Assembly (NCBI RefSeq): GCF_000143415.4
Contig: NW_003314326.1
Span: 557,141-621,140, forward strand
Direction of reading: 5' to 3'
Length of the DNA: 64,000 nt
From: Selaginella moellendorffii
Taxonomy: Eukaryota > Streptophyta > Lycopodiopsida > Selaginellales > Selaginellaceae
Part shown: positions 21,386 through 33,358 of the stretch, piece by piece
Position numbering within the stretch: position 1 is the stretch's first letter
Layout of the letters: each line of letters begins with the position of its first letter
Made by a program: the position numbers and the translations under genes
Notes under the pieces: model-generated
Told to the model about the DNA's origin: nothing
Databases searched by the model: none
What the model saw: only the letters and a program-made list of their open reading frames with translations

Positions 21386-22480
21386 ATGGCGGCTCCTCCA
21401 TCGGCATCGCAGCTCACATACCCCTACAGCCTGAATTTCCAGTCGAGCACCAGCGTCGCGATCATCATCGTCGTCCTCGGCGCCACATTCTTCTTCATGT
21501 TCTTGTTCGTCATCTACATCAAGCGATGCAACACGGAGCGATTCGACCAGGGCGATGGGATGATGGCGCTCTCCAATCCACGCCACGATGGCGGCGGCGG
21601 CGGCGATGGCTGGAATCACCACCACCAGCAGCCGCGCATCCACGGCCTGGACCCCGAGGTTCTCCAGAAATTCCCAATCTTACAGTTCTCTCTGGATCGC
21701 AGCGACAGCAAGAACAAGAACAGCGCCAGCGCTACCACCAAGAAGGGCAAGATCATCGATGGGCCGGTGGAATGCGCGGTGTGCTTGGGGAATTTCGAGG
21801 AGGGCGAGCTCTTGCGGATCTTGCCCGCTTGCGGCCATCTCTTCCACCCGGATTGCATCGATGCGTGGCTCCACACGCACTCCACTTGCCCGCTGTGCCG
21901 GCGAAGCCTCAGCCGCGATGCCGTGTCTGGGCATTTGCTGCAAAGAGCGCTCGCCGCGATCGCATCGCTCAGGAGCTCCGCCAATGCGGCCGCTGCCAAC
22001 GAGGGGGACTCCTCCCCGGAGAATTCCACCATCTCTCCTCCAGTTCTTCCCACCCCTAGCGAGGATTTGGATCTGGAATCCCAGCAAGAGCTCGAGCAGG
22101 GACGGATCCTCCGGGCGCTCTCGCGCAATTCCGAGTCGTTCAAGGCGGCAGCCCAGAGCTTGGAGATCCAGGAGAGGCTACTCGCGGCGGTGGCGGCGAC
22201 GAGCTCCTCGTCTGGAAGGTACAATCTCTCTTCCAGCTCCAATCCCGGCTCCGCGAGGCTGGAATTCCTCTCCCCGGGGAGATTGAGGAGCCTCTCTCAC
22301 ACCGCGGCAATGTCGCCCATCGCGTGTGGGCGAATGCCCCACTCCCAGAGCTTGACCAATCTCATCGCCAGTGGGCAATCGCCCGGATGCTCGCAGTGCC
22401 AGCAGCCGGATGAGGTGCAATCGCAGCAATCGCGCTTCTCCCTGCGGAGATCCGTGTCAGCGTCCGGCCGGCGGCCATAA
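21386..22480 (+). CDS. ATL-family RING-H2 ubiquitin ligase, paralogue
   Basis: Single exon, 364 residues from the ATG at 21386 (a TTG four codons upstream is in frame but not chosen). Membrane segment about 24-45, a Gly/His/Gln-rich linker, GLD at 87-89, and RING-H2 with Cys130, Cys133, Cys149, His151, His154, Cys157, Cys168, Cys171. The linker, RING and post-RING stretch [12 protein letters not shown] match the minus-strand neighbour. Carries poly-Ala and poly-Ser segments in the C-terminal half. Membrane-bound E3 ligase; substrates unknown. Confidence 0.93.
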   Translation: MAAPPSASQLTYPYSLNFQSSTSVAIIIVVLGATFFFMFLFVIYIKRCNTERFDQGDGMMALSNPRHDGGGGGDGWNHHHQQPRIHGLDPEVLQKFPILQFSLDRSDSKNKNSASATTKKGKIIDGPVECAVCLGNFEEGELLRILPACGHLFHPDCIDAWLHTHSTCPLCRRSLSRDAVSGHLLQRALAAIASLRSSANAAAANEGDSSPENSTISPPVLPTPSEDLDLESQQELEQGRILRALSRNSESFKAAAQSLEIQERLLAAVAATSSSSGRYNLSSSSNPGSARLEFLSPGRLRSLSHTAAMSPIACGRMPHSQSLTNLIASGQSPGCSQCQQPDEVQSQQSRFSLRRSVSASGRRP

Positions 22481-22792
22481 GAGCCCTAAAAACAGAGGAG
22501 TGCTCCTCGGGACTGGTGATTGAATGGATCCCCCCACCAAACCCGAGCGCGACTGGACGGATCAAAGATTGGATTGATTGCGTGCTGCAGCTGCGATGCG
22601 ATCGATCCATCCGAGCAGTAAAAGGTCGGCATCAAATGGGAGAACAGGGGAAAAAGGAGATGCGAGTGCCCTAGATGACGTTCCTTCTGCCCTAGCGGCG
22701 GGGGAATGGATATTCCGCTAGGCGAGAGACAGTTTGTGTTGTCCTAGACCTAGGAAAGGAGAGGAGCTCTGGCGGCGAGTGATCAACTCGGC

Positions 22793-23657
22793 ATGGCGGG
22801 GGCTCCGCAGCCCAACATGGCACTCCTCTCGCAAGCTCTCAATCAGTGCTCCGTCGAGGTTGCCCACATTGGGAACCTCCCCATCAAGATCCAGGTAACT
22901 GGAAAAAATGCCTCTTGCTTGAATCTCTCATCTTTTTTCTGTTCGTGATCGCAGCAAACGCAGCAGCAGATACAACAGACACAGCAGCAGATGCAGCAGC
23001 AGTTGCAACAAGTTCAACAGCAGCTGCAGGTGATCCAGCAGGCGCAACAGCAGCAACTGCAGCAAGTCCAGGTGAGCGCATGAAACAGAAAAGAAAAACA
23101 AGTTCACCAAAAGGAAGGACAAAATCGACACGCCACCTGTTTCTTGAAGTTGACAAGCACGTAGTTGATCACAGTAACACAAGTTTACAAACACTCACAC
23201 ACACACACACACAGAGACTTGGGAATTGTGCTGAAAGACTTGATCGGAAGCTTGCTTGTGGGAAGAATGAACTTTAAAGCTGGAAGCTCAAAGCTGGTTG
23301 AATTGAATCGTGTTCCTCGCTCTGCTTGTGCAGCAAAGCATCCAGATCTTGCAGCAAGGCCAGGCGGGGATGCTGCAGACGCTCCAGCAGTGCATCCAGG
23401 CGCAGGCGCTCGTCCAGCAGGTGTCCGAGGCCCGGGCGCTGGCCCGAGCTGCAAACGCCGCAACCTCGCAGTCGATCGAGCCGCTGCCCGACGCGCAGAA
23501 CGTGATGCCGCAAAACTTCCCCGCCACGAGATACGAGCTGACGCAGCTCAATGACAATGGCGTCAACAATCTGCTCGGCTTCTACGGCCTGCAGCTGCAA
23601 GGTAACATTGATGCCCGGCGGCAAAGGCTGGCGAGATTTCTAGGTGTGTCCTTGTGA
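22793..23657 (+). CDS. Gln-rich coiled-coil protein, function unknown
   Basis: Three exons with GT-AG junctions and phase-0 joins: 22793-22894, 22955-23071, 23334-23657; 180 residues. Residues 1-34 are an amphipathic N-terminus (ALNQCSVEVAHIGNLPIKIQ), residues 35-95 a heptad-like run of Gln with Ile, Leu, Met and Val spaced every 3-4 positions that should form a coiled coil, and the C-terminal 75 residues are ordinary sequence (LPDAQNVMPQNFPATRYELT, NNLLGFYGLQLQGN). I do not recognise a named family. The exon borders are supported by exact open phases and conserved-looking C-terminus. Intron 2 has a CA repeat near 23195-23213. Confidence 0.65.
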
Positions 23658-26578
23658 AAGGTACTCGTTCCATCATTTGGATATATAACTTTTTAAAGTG
23701 CTAGTCACTGATCCTGAGGAGATTTTCTAGCAGATTTGTGAACTTTGTTTTGTTTCAGCTGTTGTTTGCGCTGATGTTTGGAATGCCGAGGCAACTCATC
23801 ACGTCCCTAGCCAGGCCACAACTTTCAGGGTCCATTTTTTCTGAATTGCGATCATGATATCGAGGACTACTTTGTGTGAATCTATAATAATGTCATATCT
23901 TCCAAGTTCAAAGCAACATGAAGGTAATGAACAGCTTGACATGTTTTTCTTTTTTCCCATGAGCTTTCAAACGCTGAGAACTGAAAAGTCTTCTAGCCCC
24001 TGTATTCGGCGTGATATAAGATTCAGGGACCCATGAATATCTATGCAGTACGTCCGTGGTCATCAAAGAGCAGAGTGTGGAGTTACATAGTCTACTTTTG
24101 TGCGCGAACTTGCTTGATCGTGTCAATCGCTGGTGTGACATGGTGGAGAGTAAAGAAATGAGAACCAGACCAGCCAATTCTGGCTGTCATGCACAATATC
24201 AATCAGCCCAATAAAGAAATCGGAATGCACACTGTCTCTAACACAGCAAGCAGGGAGATCGAGGCGTCTACAACCTTAATATACGCAGTCTTCGGTCTTG
24301 CTCTCCAGAAAACACCAAAACTTCCGCGCAGGGGAATATCCGCGCTTTGACAATGACGAGTTTTTGATCTTGTTGTTTCCCAAGGTGTTGTTTGTTTGCC
24401 CCTCTCCATACCTACACATCTCTAGCTATAAGAACCCCTTTTGATCCAAACAAGATCACTCACCAATTGGGTAGAACAAAGAAACCTTGACAAAAAAAAA
24501 AGGAATTGGAGTGGCCAGGGGGATTAAATGTGGGCCTTTAAGAAGTAAGAAGGTAGACACACAGAACTCACACAATGGTGCCCATGCCCATACCAATGAG
24601 TCAGTGACAGGGGTTAAAAATAAAAACAAAGTCAAGAGCTAAAGAGCTGCTTCCTGCCAACAAGTGTGCCAGAAAACAACAACAGGCTCTCAGGATGGAT
24701 GGATGAATTAAGCTGGCCCCACAGACAGGCATATTCTTGGAATATTCCTGATTTTTATTCCGATTCTCACTGGGCCAGTTTTACTGTTTTACCCCAGCAG
24801 GCGGCGCCGCTTGGTCACCTGTCGGTTGGTGGGGATGACAATGTCGGTAATAAAAGCGATGCACGTGGGAACGGACTGACTGACGGAAATGCCGCCGGCT
24901 CTCTGTCAGCCGCTACGTGTAGCGCGTATATTCCATCTGCTGATTCGCCTTACGCTACGCAATACGAGCATACGGGCACAACATTGAGACTGGAGTGCTG
25001 TGATTTGCCTAATTCGTCGAGCGAATCGATTCCATGGTATGATCGCGACAACGAAAGCCGCCACGTCATTGTGTGTGGCTTTGGCACGGCAGTAACACTG
25101 TGAGTGTGCGTATGTACAAGAGTAGTGTACAAGTGGTATTCGTATCGTGGGTGTCGTATGTGTGCTTGCGTCTCTTAAAGGGAATCTCGCGATGACGACA
25201 GCGTGTGTGTTTATACAGGCGACGCATTTAGGGTTTCCACAAGTAAAATGATCCCGCGCGGGTTGGCAACAACGAAATTTGGCAATGATTCCGGGATTTG
25301 ATGCTCCTACATGGGAAGGAACAGGAGCGGAGAAGGATGAGAGCGAAATGATCTTAGACGGCGATACCATAATATGCTGTGGTCCATCCACTCCTCCTTT
25401 TCTCCTTTGAGTGTGATTTTTCTTTTTGCTTTGGTTGGAGCTCGAGGTTTCTGGGGGGCGTCTCGCTCGCGTGCGTGCCACTTTGTGGGATGGAATATAT
25501 AGATTGGAATCTGGAGTGTGCGTGATTGTTCTTGTGGGGGTTTTGTTTGTCCCCCCCCGCCCCCAATTATTCACTTGCGGGCGATGCAAATCGAAAAAAC
25601 CAGCGACGAGAAAATGCGGGTTTGATACCAAAACGAGGAGCACTGGCTTGATTGATTTTACACACTTGCTCCATTGGGAGGGGGCACAGCGCAACCAGCC
25701 CGGGCGCGTACGGCGCCGGTACGGCACGGTCAAGCGGCGCTGACCGCGCACCGACAAAGCTGCGGCCGCCTGGCCGCAAAGCCCGCCGGGTCCAGCGCCG
25801 CCTGCAGTGGGGCCGCCTGTCGCCCAGCCGGTCACCCCGGCGTGTCCACTAACCGGTCCACAACATTCCGACCGGTCACGGCCCCACTGTCCGTACCGGA
25901 TAGGGGCGGCGTACGGTAGGCGGGGCTGCCCAATTGTGTTTAGTTTAGTGTTGTTGAGCTGGGTTGTTTTGGTTGCGCTGCTCGGCTATGGCGGACAAGG
26001 GAAGCAGCTGTGTCTGAAGAGAGCAGCAAAAAGACGTGAAATTCCGTTTGCTCTGTTTTTGGGAGCGCAGTGCGTTGTTGCCGCTTGTGATCCCCCAGAT
26101 CCAAGCGCTCCACCTCTGTGTTTGTCACTACTTTCCTCTCTCGATCTTATCCATTCCCATTCCAATCCTTTCCCCTCCTGGGTTTTCTCCCTTGGGTCTC
26201 TTCTCTCGTGCGAGCGAGTAGAGGGGTTTTAAACTTCCCAGATCCTGTGAGCTGCGGTCGTCTTGTTGGTGTTCTTGTCGCTCTTCCGGGGAGCACAACG
26301 GCAAAACTGGCATTATTGGGCCGGCAGCGGCGGCTTCCCGTGTGGATCTGCCGGATCACAGGCCATGGGGCTGCGAAATGCCCAGCAGTGGTCGCAGGTA
26401 GAGCTCCGTCTCGTCTCGCGGGGGGTGGAATGAAGCATGTCTAGCAGCTCGCTCGACTTCTAGGAGCACGAGAACAGAACAAGCATCGATAGGAAGGTAG
26501 AAGGCGAGAGATTTGAGCTGGTTTTGGAGCTCGATCTGCCTTCTTCCAAGTCCGAGTGAAAGCTAAAAGCTAGGATTC
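23658..26578. promoter_or_regulatory. Long spacer and ARF upstream region
   Basis: No homologous reading frame in about 2.9 kb. An open frame at 24666-25103 has no family resemblance and odd composition. 25675-25905 is strongly GC-rich with repeated CCGGT/ACCGG words, against an AT-leaning surrounding. The stretch from about 25920 to 26578 reads like a transcribed leader with CT-rich tracts (26115-26175). Long leaders and promoters are usual for ARF genes. Confidence 0.4.
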
Positions 26579-28583
26579 ATGGAAGGTACAACTCGCGAGT
26601 TACAGAGAGAGAGAGAGAGAGATAGAGGGCTTTAGCTGGGTGGAAATGAATTGTTTGCTTGCAGGAGAGAAGAAGGCGATGAACACGGCTCTTTGGCTGG
26701 AATGCGCTGGTCCTCTGGTGACGCTTCCAACAGTAGGCAGCCATGTCGTCTACTTTCCTCAAGGCCACAGCGAACAGGTTCGTAGCAAACGCAAAGAGGG
26801 TGTGACGCAGGAACTTAGAGCAAGTTGGTGTTTGATCTCCAGGTGGTGGCTTCCACGACTCAAAAGGATGGAGTGGAGGCAGAGATCCCGAACTATCCCA
26901 GTCTCCCAGCGCATCTCATTTGCCACCTCCACAACATCACGCTCCATGTAAGCTTTCCAGATCTTGCAGCGAGAGTTTGCTCGGGCTAAGCGAAGGACTT
27001 GGTTTCAGGCCGATCCAGACACGGACGAAGTCTACGCGCAGATGACTTTGCAGCCGGTGCAGAACGACAAGGAGCCCTTCCTGACACCCGATCTGGGAAT
27101 CCAGCCCAAGCAGCAAACTCTCTCCTTTTGCAAGACTTTGACAGCCAGTGACACGAGCACGCACGGTGGATTCTCCATCCCAAGGCGCGCAGCTGAGAAA
27201 GTCTTCCCTCCTCTCGTAAGAAAACTCTTTTCTAGACTTCTTGGCTTGGGGGGCTCTAAAGCTTTCTTTCTCGCCGTTCTTTGCGTGGCTTCTCTAGGAT
27301 TTCACCAAGCAGCCCCCGGCGCAGGAACTCGTTGCCAAGGATCTCCACAACCAGCAGTGGACGTTTCGACACATTTACAGAGGTAAGTTCGTCTCGTCTC
27401 CGCGATGAAAACCGTAAGAGAAACACTCTTTGTCTCTCCTGGCGCGCAGGACAACCGAGGAGGCATCTCCTCACGACTGGCTGGAGTGTTTTCGTAAGCG
27501 CCAAGAGGTTGCAAGCGGGAGACACAGTTCTCTTCATCAGGTTCGCGTTCCTCGCGCGAGGGGTGTGTGACTCGTGAGCCTGATCTTTCGTTTCTTTCTC
27601 TTGTTCTTGATCAGGGATGAAAACAACCATCTCCTGCTGGGAATCAGGCGAGCAAACAGGCAGCAGGCCAACGTTCCCTCCTCGCTTCTGTCGAGCGACA
27701 GTATGCTCATTGGAGTCTTAGCTGCGGCTGCCCATGCTGCCACCACCAACAGCCGATTTACGATCTTCTACAACCCGAGGTGAGAGAGAACTTTAAAAAT
27801 CTTCGTCTTGTCCTTTCGTTCCTAACCTTAATGCTTGTGTCAGGGCAAGTTTCTCCGAGTTTGTCGTCCCCTTCTGCCGATTCAGCAAAGCAACTTACCA
27901 CCCCCGCGTTACTGTCGGCATGCGCTTCCGCATGGAGCTCGAGACGGAGGACTCGAGCACGAGAAGGTAATCGTCGTTGCTCGTTCTTGCAACTTTAGTA
28001 TAAACTCGGCCATCTTTTGCAGGTATATGGGTACGATAACTGGGATAGGTGACCTCGATTCTGTTCGGTGGCCAAACTCTCTCTGGAGAACTCTAAAAGT
28101 GAGGAGCATTGCTTTCGCGATTGATCACCAACTTACACGAAAGATCTTGATCTTTGCAGGTTGGCTGGGACGAGTCGACTGCCGGGCAGAGACAAAGACG
28201 CGTGTCGCTGTGGGAGATAGAACCACTCACTGCTCCCTACTTCCCATGCACGTCCTCGCTCTTCCTGAGAAAGAGAACTCGACTTGATGGTATGTACGAG
28301 TAAGTAGCAGAAATAACAAATGAGTTACCAGGCTTTCTTTTTGCGCAGGCGAGCTGGACGAGCTGGACGCGATCCGGTCTCAAGTGTGGGCTCGAGCAGA
28401 GGACGGGAAGATGGACATCCGTGCACTCAACGCCGCCGGCTTGAGTCTCGAGCACTGGCTTCGTTTCCAGCATAAGCCCGAGGCGGCCATAGCCACGGCG
28501 TCGCAGCCGGACTACTACCGAGCCATGGCGGCCCAGGCCCTCCAAGAGTTTCGAAGCGTCGACTCCGCAAAGCAGCAGCATCA

Positions 28584-28614
<31 letters not shown>

Positions 28615-28863
28615 TTCGTCACACCAGTTATCCATATGCCGCCACAGCAGCAGCCGCAGCAGCAGCAAATACAGTATAGAAGCCAGTTGCCGCAGCAGCA
28701 AGTTCTGCAAAGCCATCCTCCACAGCAGCCGATCTTCCAGCCTCAACAATTACAGCAGCAACAGCAGCAACTTCACCACCAACAGCAACAACAGCAATCT
28801 TCTCATCATCAGCAGCAGCAACAGCACCACCACCACCATCAGCAGCATCGCCAGCAGCAACAA

Positions 28864-28898
<35 letters not shown>

Positions 28899-30310
28899 AC
28901 AGCTCCAACTTCAACAGCAGCAGCAGCAGCAGCAGCAACAACAAAGCTATCAGCTGCAAGTCCCGGCTTCTCTCCAGCAAACTGTCCCCCTAGCGTCGAG
29001 GCTCACCCCCGGTTTCTCCGAGGACTCTGGAGCGAGCTTTGGCTCCATGCCAGCCAACAACATGTCGCTGCAAAGCCTCCTCAACCGGTCCAATCCAGAC
29101 GCCTTGCTCCAAGAGAGCCAGTACTCGAGCCAACCAGTGGCGGCTGCTCTCAAGCAAAACCAGCTCCCTTTACAGCAGCAGCAGCAGCAGCAGATCCCAG
29201 CTCCGGGACTCTTGTCTCAAGAGCCGCAGCTCTCGGGTTCCTGGATGTCGTCGATACGGGACTCCACCGGACCAGCTTCCGCCGTCTTGAGCCCGCGGAC
29301 GCTCGACTCGTCAGGAAATCCTTACATGGTCCAGCCTTCTCCATCAGGAGGAGCAGCAGCAGCGGCTCATCTCTCTCACTTGCCACCACCAGCAGCAGCC
29401 GCAGCAGCAGCAGCTCCCACACCACCTTACAGCGTCTACCGGGACGTGTCATCGTCCCACCAAGAGCAAGACGTCCAGTCTGATCTCCGCAGCAACAGCC
29501 ACCTCCTGTTCGGAGTAAATATCGACAGTCCTCTGATGCTGTCGAGCGCAGCCGCGGCAGTGGCGCAGGGATTTGCTCCCGCCGACAAGGCTAAAGACGT
29601 TTCCTTCTCGATGATCGGCTCGCCTTCCGGCTCGGACATGCACATGAGTGGAGGAACAGCAGTTGCTCTTGACGACAGTCCGACGAGTTGGCAGCAGCAG
29701 CAACACCAGCAGCAGCAACAGCAACAGCAGCAGCAACAAGTCCAGCCTTCTCCGATGAGAACTTTCACCAAGGTGGTAGAAACAAGCCTGCTTTCCTGTG
29801 CCAAGCTTGACGAGCTTCCGTCTGTTTATGATTCGCAGGTGTACAAGACGGGGTCCGTCGGAAGGTCCATAGACGTGACGCGGCTCAAGAACTACGAGGA
29901 GCTCCGGAGAGATATCGCACGGATGTTCAACCTCGAAGGCCAGCTTCTCATGGACTCGTGTCGATCGTCGTGGCAGCTTGTGTTTGTCGACTACGAGGGA
30001 GACGTTCTGCTCGTTGGAGACGATCCGTGGGAGTAAGTGACGCATCCGCTTCGTTGCTGAGAGAGCTTCTTTCACTGATTGATTGTCTTGTCTCTCTGAT
30101 GATGCCAGGGAATTCGTCGGCTGTGTCCGGTTCATCAAGATCCTGTCACCTTCCGAAGTCCAACAGTTGAATCGCGAAAATCTCGAGTCCATAGCTGCAG
30201 TCCCCAACCAAAGACAGACGAGCAGCAGCTCTGACGACTGTGCCAACCCCACCAACAACTTTGCTCAGGATCCTCGCCTATCCTATCACCACAGGCCAGA
30301 CTTCTGTTGA
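26579..30310 (+). CDS. ARF: Auxin response factor, class A (activator type)
   Basis: Twelve exons, 995 residues: 26579-26585, 26665-26777, 26843-26947, 27009-27215, 27298-27382, 27450-27540, 27615-27779, 27844-27966, 28023-28098, 28160-28289, 28349-30032, 30109-30310. Every junction is GT-AG and phases join exactly. Order of domains: N-terminal dimerisation piece ([12 protein letters not shown]), B3 DNA-binding domain from [19 protein letters not shown] (about residue 115) to [11 protein letters not shown], the ARF ancillary domain ([20 protein letters not shown]), a very long Gln-rich middle region with many CAG/CAA runs, and a C-terminal PB1 domain (about 863-955) with the acidic [15 protein letters not shown] motif. 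A Gln-rich middle region marks class A transcriptional activators, bound by Aux/IAA repressors through PB1. Exon 1 encodes only two and a third codons. Confidence 0.95.
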
Positions 30311-30500
30311 TCGCCTCGGTCTTTTCCATACCCAGCCTGCCACGGAAGAAGATCCTGGTAGCAATTTTGTAAAACACGTCCGTCTGTAAATACTATTAAC
30401 TTTGTTATTGCTCTTCAAATGTAAGCTCCTGGAATGAAGCACCAGGCCAGGAGGACAAGCGTTACAATTAGTCGCACAAAAGCCAGTGGTACCTTCTCTG

Positions 30501-31744
30501 TTACTTGGACTTGGCAAAATGCTTCTTATCCAGTTTCTCGACTGGTGTGGTTTTCAAGAGAAACAGCCTTGCCGACCTTTCCTTCAAGCTTCCACCGCAC
30601 TTAAGGCCTCGCTTCTGGAGCTCGGACTTAAGCCGATCCATGCCAAGTGTCTGTAAATCACAGAGCAACCTGTTTAGCCATCAAGTAAAAAAGAAATCCG
30701 AACAGTACATACCTCCAGCTCTTCGGCGCTCTGAAAGTTGTCGAAGCTTAGTTCTTCTATGACCTGAAGTAAAAAACAATGGTTTTTCCTTTTTAACAAC
30801 TCTCATTGCTTACCTTTGGCGGTGGCTCCTGGGGAGCCTGGAGATTTACCACAGGCTCCACAGGCTCCACGGGCTGCGCTGTCTCAGCCGGTGACGGGAC
30901 AGCCTCTGGCGAAGGATTTAATACGCTGGGGTCTTCGAAACTTTGACTACTGGAGGCCCCAGTGTGGATAGGAGGCATCAACTCTTGGTCGCTATCCTTC
31001 CCAGTCGACATTCTGGAAAAGGAGACAGAACAAGAATCTCAGAAAAAGCAAACAAAACTACAGCCAGAAAAACACCAGCCAGAAGAATGGCACGACTTAC
31101 ATTCGAAGTTTCTTGGATGCCATGTCGTCCATGTCGATCTTCTTTCTCTTTCCATCAGTCCCCCGCTTCTTGTTCTTGGCCCGCCTCAAGCCATCCAGCA
31201 CTGCTTCCTGGACCTCCTGTGACTTTCTCTCCGCCTCTTCACGGAACTTCTTGATATCCTCCGCGGCGGACGACTCATTCTTTAGCTTCTGGCTTTCCTT
31301 CTTCAAATAGTCGTGAGCCACCACTTCCAGCTGCCTCAATCCCGCCTCCTCGTTCCACTCCTTGATCTTCTTCTCCCCATTTACATGCCTCAGCCGCCTC
31401 CCACTCATGTCTCTACACGCATCGAAATTACTCGTCTTCTTCTGTCCGGCCTTGGTGGCCGCCCCCCTAAGCAGCGAGCCAAATCCTCCCTTCCCGCCCC
31501 TCAGGCGCAGCAACACAGCGCACGACGCATCCCTGGACGCCGGCAGAGCCTCGCCCTCGCCAATCTCCCGCGTCCCTGTGACGACCCGCTGGAGCGATGG
31601 CGGAATGCCGGCGATCTCGAATACCCTAGCCTTGAGATCCTCGCAGAGAACCCGCGGTGATGCGAATCGCACGCACCTGGTGCTGCCATTGAGAAGCCTT
31701 ACCAGGAATTGCTGCTCCACGGACTCCTCTGCCGCCATCGCCAT
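30501..31744 (-). CDS. SDE2: SDE2 homologue, splicing/genome-maintenance factor
   Basis: Four exons on the minus strand: 31101-31744, 30814-31012, 30713-30763, 30501-30650; 347 residues. Residues 10-82 form a ubiquitin-like domain that ends in the processing site GG83-84 followed by KGG ([15 protein letters not shown]). The conserved SDE2 domain follows ([17 protein letters not shown], then KIKEWNE and a charged coiled coil), then a Pro/Glu-rich linker, and a C-terminal SAP-like domain ([32 protein letters not shown]). In yeast and human the ubiquitin fold is cut after GG and the Lys-started remainder works in intron-specific splicing and replication-stress control. All elements for that cut are present here. 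The first join uses a split codon, slightly less certain than the others. Confidence 0.92.
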
Positions 31745-31752
31745 TCCTCCAC

Positions 31753-31762
31753 AAACCCTAAC
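31753..31762 (-). promoter_or_regulatory. telo-box before SDE2
   Basis: AAACCCTAAC on the plus strand (TTAGGGTTT towards SDE2) lies 9 bp upstream of the SDE2 ATG. It fits the telo-box of plant ribosome- and RNA-related genes. A second AGGGTT follows at 31790. Confidence 0.4.
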
Positions 31763-31830
31763 TCAAAATAAAGAATTGGAATATCCTTTTTAGGGTTCTA
31801 TCATAGAAGTATCGCAACGTTTTTAAAGGT

Positions 31831-32860
31831 ATGCGCACTACGATTGAGGACTTTGTTTCGGGTTTTCTAGGGGACAAATCGTTGCTGCCAGTGTGGATTC
31901 ATCCCAACTTCGAGCTTCTTGAAGAGTACATTGATGCTGTCATGCGAAGCACAGAGAAGGAAGTGCCACCGGTTCGTGGTATCGGCAAGAGGTACTTCGG
32001 ACACTATTGGTTCTTCAAGAAAGCCAAGCTCAAGCACAGGGTGATATGGAGGACAAATAGTGACGATCCACTGTTTCTCTTGTACGACTTCTCGTTGGAT
32101 GAGCCCCTGGTGGACGTAACCATGCTCTAGTCGGCTGGACTGAAGCGGAAAAGGATCATACCTGGTTGATTGTCGATGGTGAGTCCAAGGGGATTGCGGG
32201 GCACTACGGGCCAGTTCTGCAGTTCGTGCCGCCAGGTCGTCATGGTTATCACGAGTTCTCCAAGGAGCTTTGTCATCTCGAGGCCTGGAGTTTGGAAGAC
32301 TTGAGGGCTTGCAGAGCTGGAGTTTGATGATGCGCAATTAGAGAGGCGATTCTATATCTGCAGGGGTATGCCGCGTTTGATATTTGATGACAAGATTTCG
32401 CTCAGGCCATTGCACTTTAGGCGACTTAAGATTACAGGGGACATTCCGAGTGAATGGAGAGGGACCAGCTCGACAAAAAGAATACTGGTAGGGAAGGCTG
32501 GGTTCAATGTTTACGATGATTTAGTGGGGAGAGAGGACGCAGGAGGATCGGGAATAGAAGGAGGTCTGGCAAGGGTCCCATGTTTCGTGGAGCCATATTC
32601 TGGAATTCAGAATGCTTTCGGTTCATTACTCATGGCAGATATCATCTTCCAGGCGACAGTATCGGGAATCATAAACTCTTTTGGTCAGTAATTTGGGAGA
32701 TCGTTCAGGAGTATGATATATGGCACAAGCATAGGAACCTTCCTGCACCGCCATTTTACAGGTTTATTCTTGTGGTTCCAGAGTCAAGTTTGATGCCTAC
32801 GAGTTACAAGAAAAAACGATGGAAATACAGCCTTTTATTTCTCATGCCGTCAGATCAAGG
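31831..32860 (+). pseudogene. Crinkler/RHS-type P-loop NTPase + nuclease relic
   Basis: Broken into several frames, but the pieces follow the Crinkler-RHS order. Piece 1 (31831-32130): PNFELLEEYIDAV, then RGIGKRYFGHYWFF, matching the PGIGKTxFxxYLL Walker A of that family but with Arg in place of Ser/Thr, then LLYDF. Piece 2 (about 32119-32326, shifted frame): WLIVDGES, HEFSKELCHLEAWSLEDL, matching the LVDG and YxxFxK...MPxWSxEEL segments. Piece 3 (about 32310-32690): LERRFYICRGMPRLIFDD, matching VEERFxxxGGxPRxVL, then DIIFQATVSG. Piece 4 (from about 32666): NHKLFW and FYRFILVVPESS, matching the FQMTVS...HxI...LYFVVP restriction-nuclease core. Frame changes near 32125, 32320 and 32665. Family assignment is from motif order, not a search. 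Probably inactive. Confidence 0.6.
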
Positions 32861-33358
32861 TAATATCCATTGTGATTTATATTCCTGTGTTTCCCTTAAG
32901 ATACTTTGCTCATCAGATCCAAACATTAGTGACTGTCAGCCAGTCAAATTATTAAGCAAGAAGCTGGCCGAATTTACACAGTCCTCGACGTTTCTACCTA
33001 GAGTATCAGGACTACACAATAAAGTTTCAATGAATAATATTGTATTGGCATGGCTTGAGCCTTCCATCCAAGGAATCTATTTATTTTCTCCTGCCATAGA
33101 ATATAAAGGTTTTCTAGTTTTTAGAATATTATGAGTCTTTTGGAAAGTTTGTCTCACATTTTGTTTGTTTTGGGCCATTCGATCATGTTGTGAATGTTGC
33201 TCGTGGGTTCTCAGAACACTATAGCATAAACCACTTGCAACTTGAAAAGAAAAATATGAGCCACCAATGAGACAAAGATGGCTGTCAAACTAGTGGAGAG
33301 ACTGCTGAAACAACTATTTATCAGTGTGGTGAGGAAGCTTCAACGGGAAGGTTGCAGC
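32861..33358. other. Spacer after nuclease relic
   Basis: AT-rich DNA; open to 33134 in the last frame of the relic but without further family motifs. Nothing else seen. Confidence 0.35.

Noticed and set aside
24666-25103. Open frame of 145 codons upstream of ARF
   Set aside because: No family likeness, odd composition, no splice or start context; probably chance.
28750-28980. Minus-strand poly-Leu frame
   Set aside because: Antisense of the ARF Gln-rich region.
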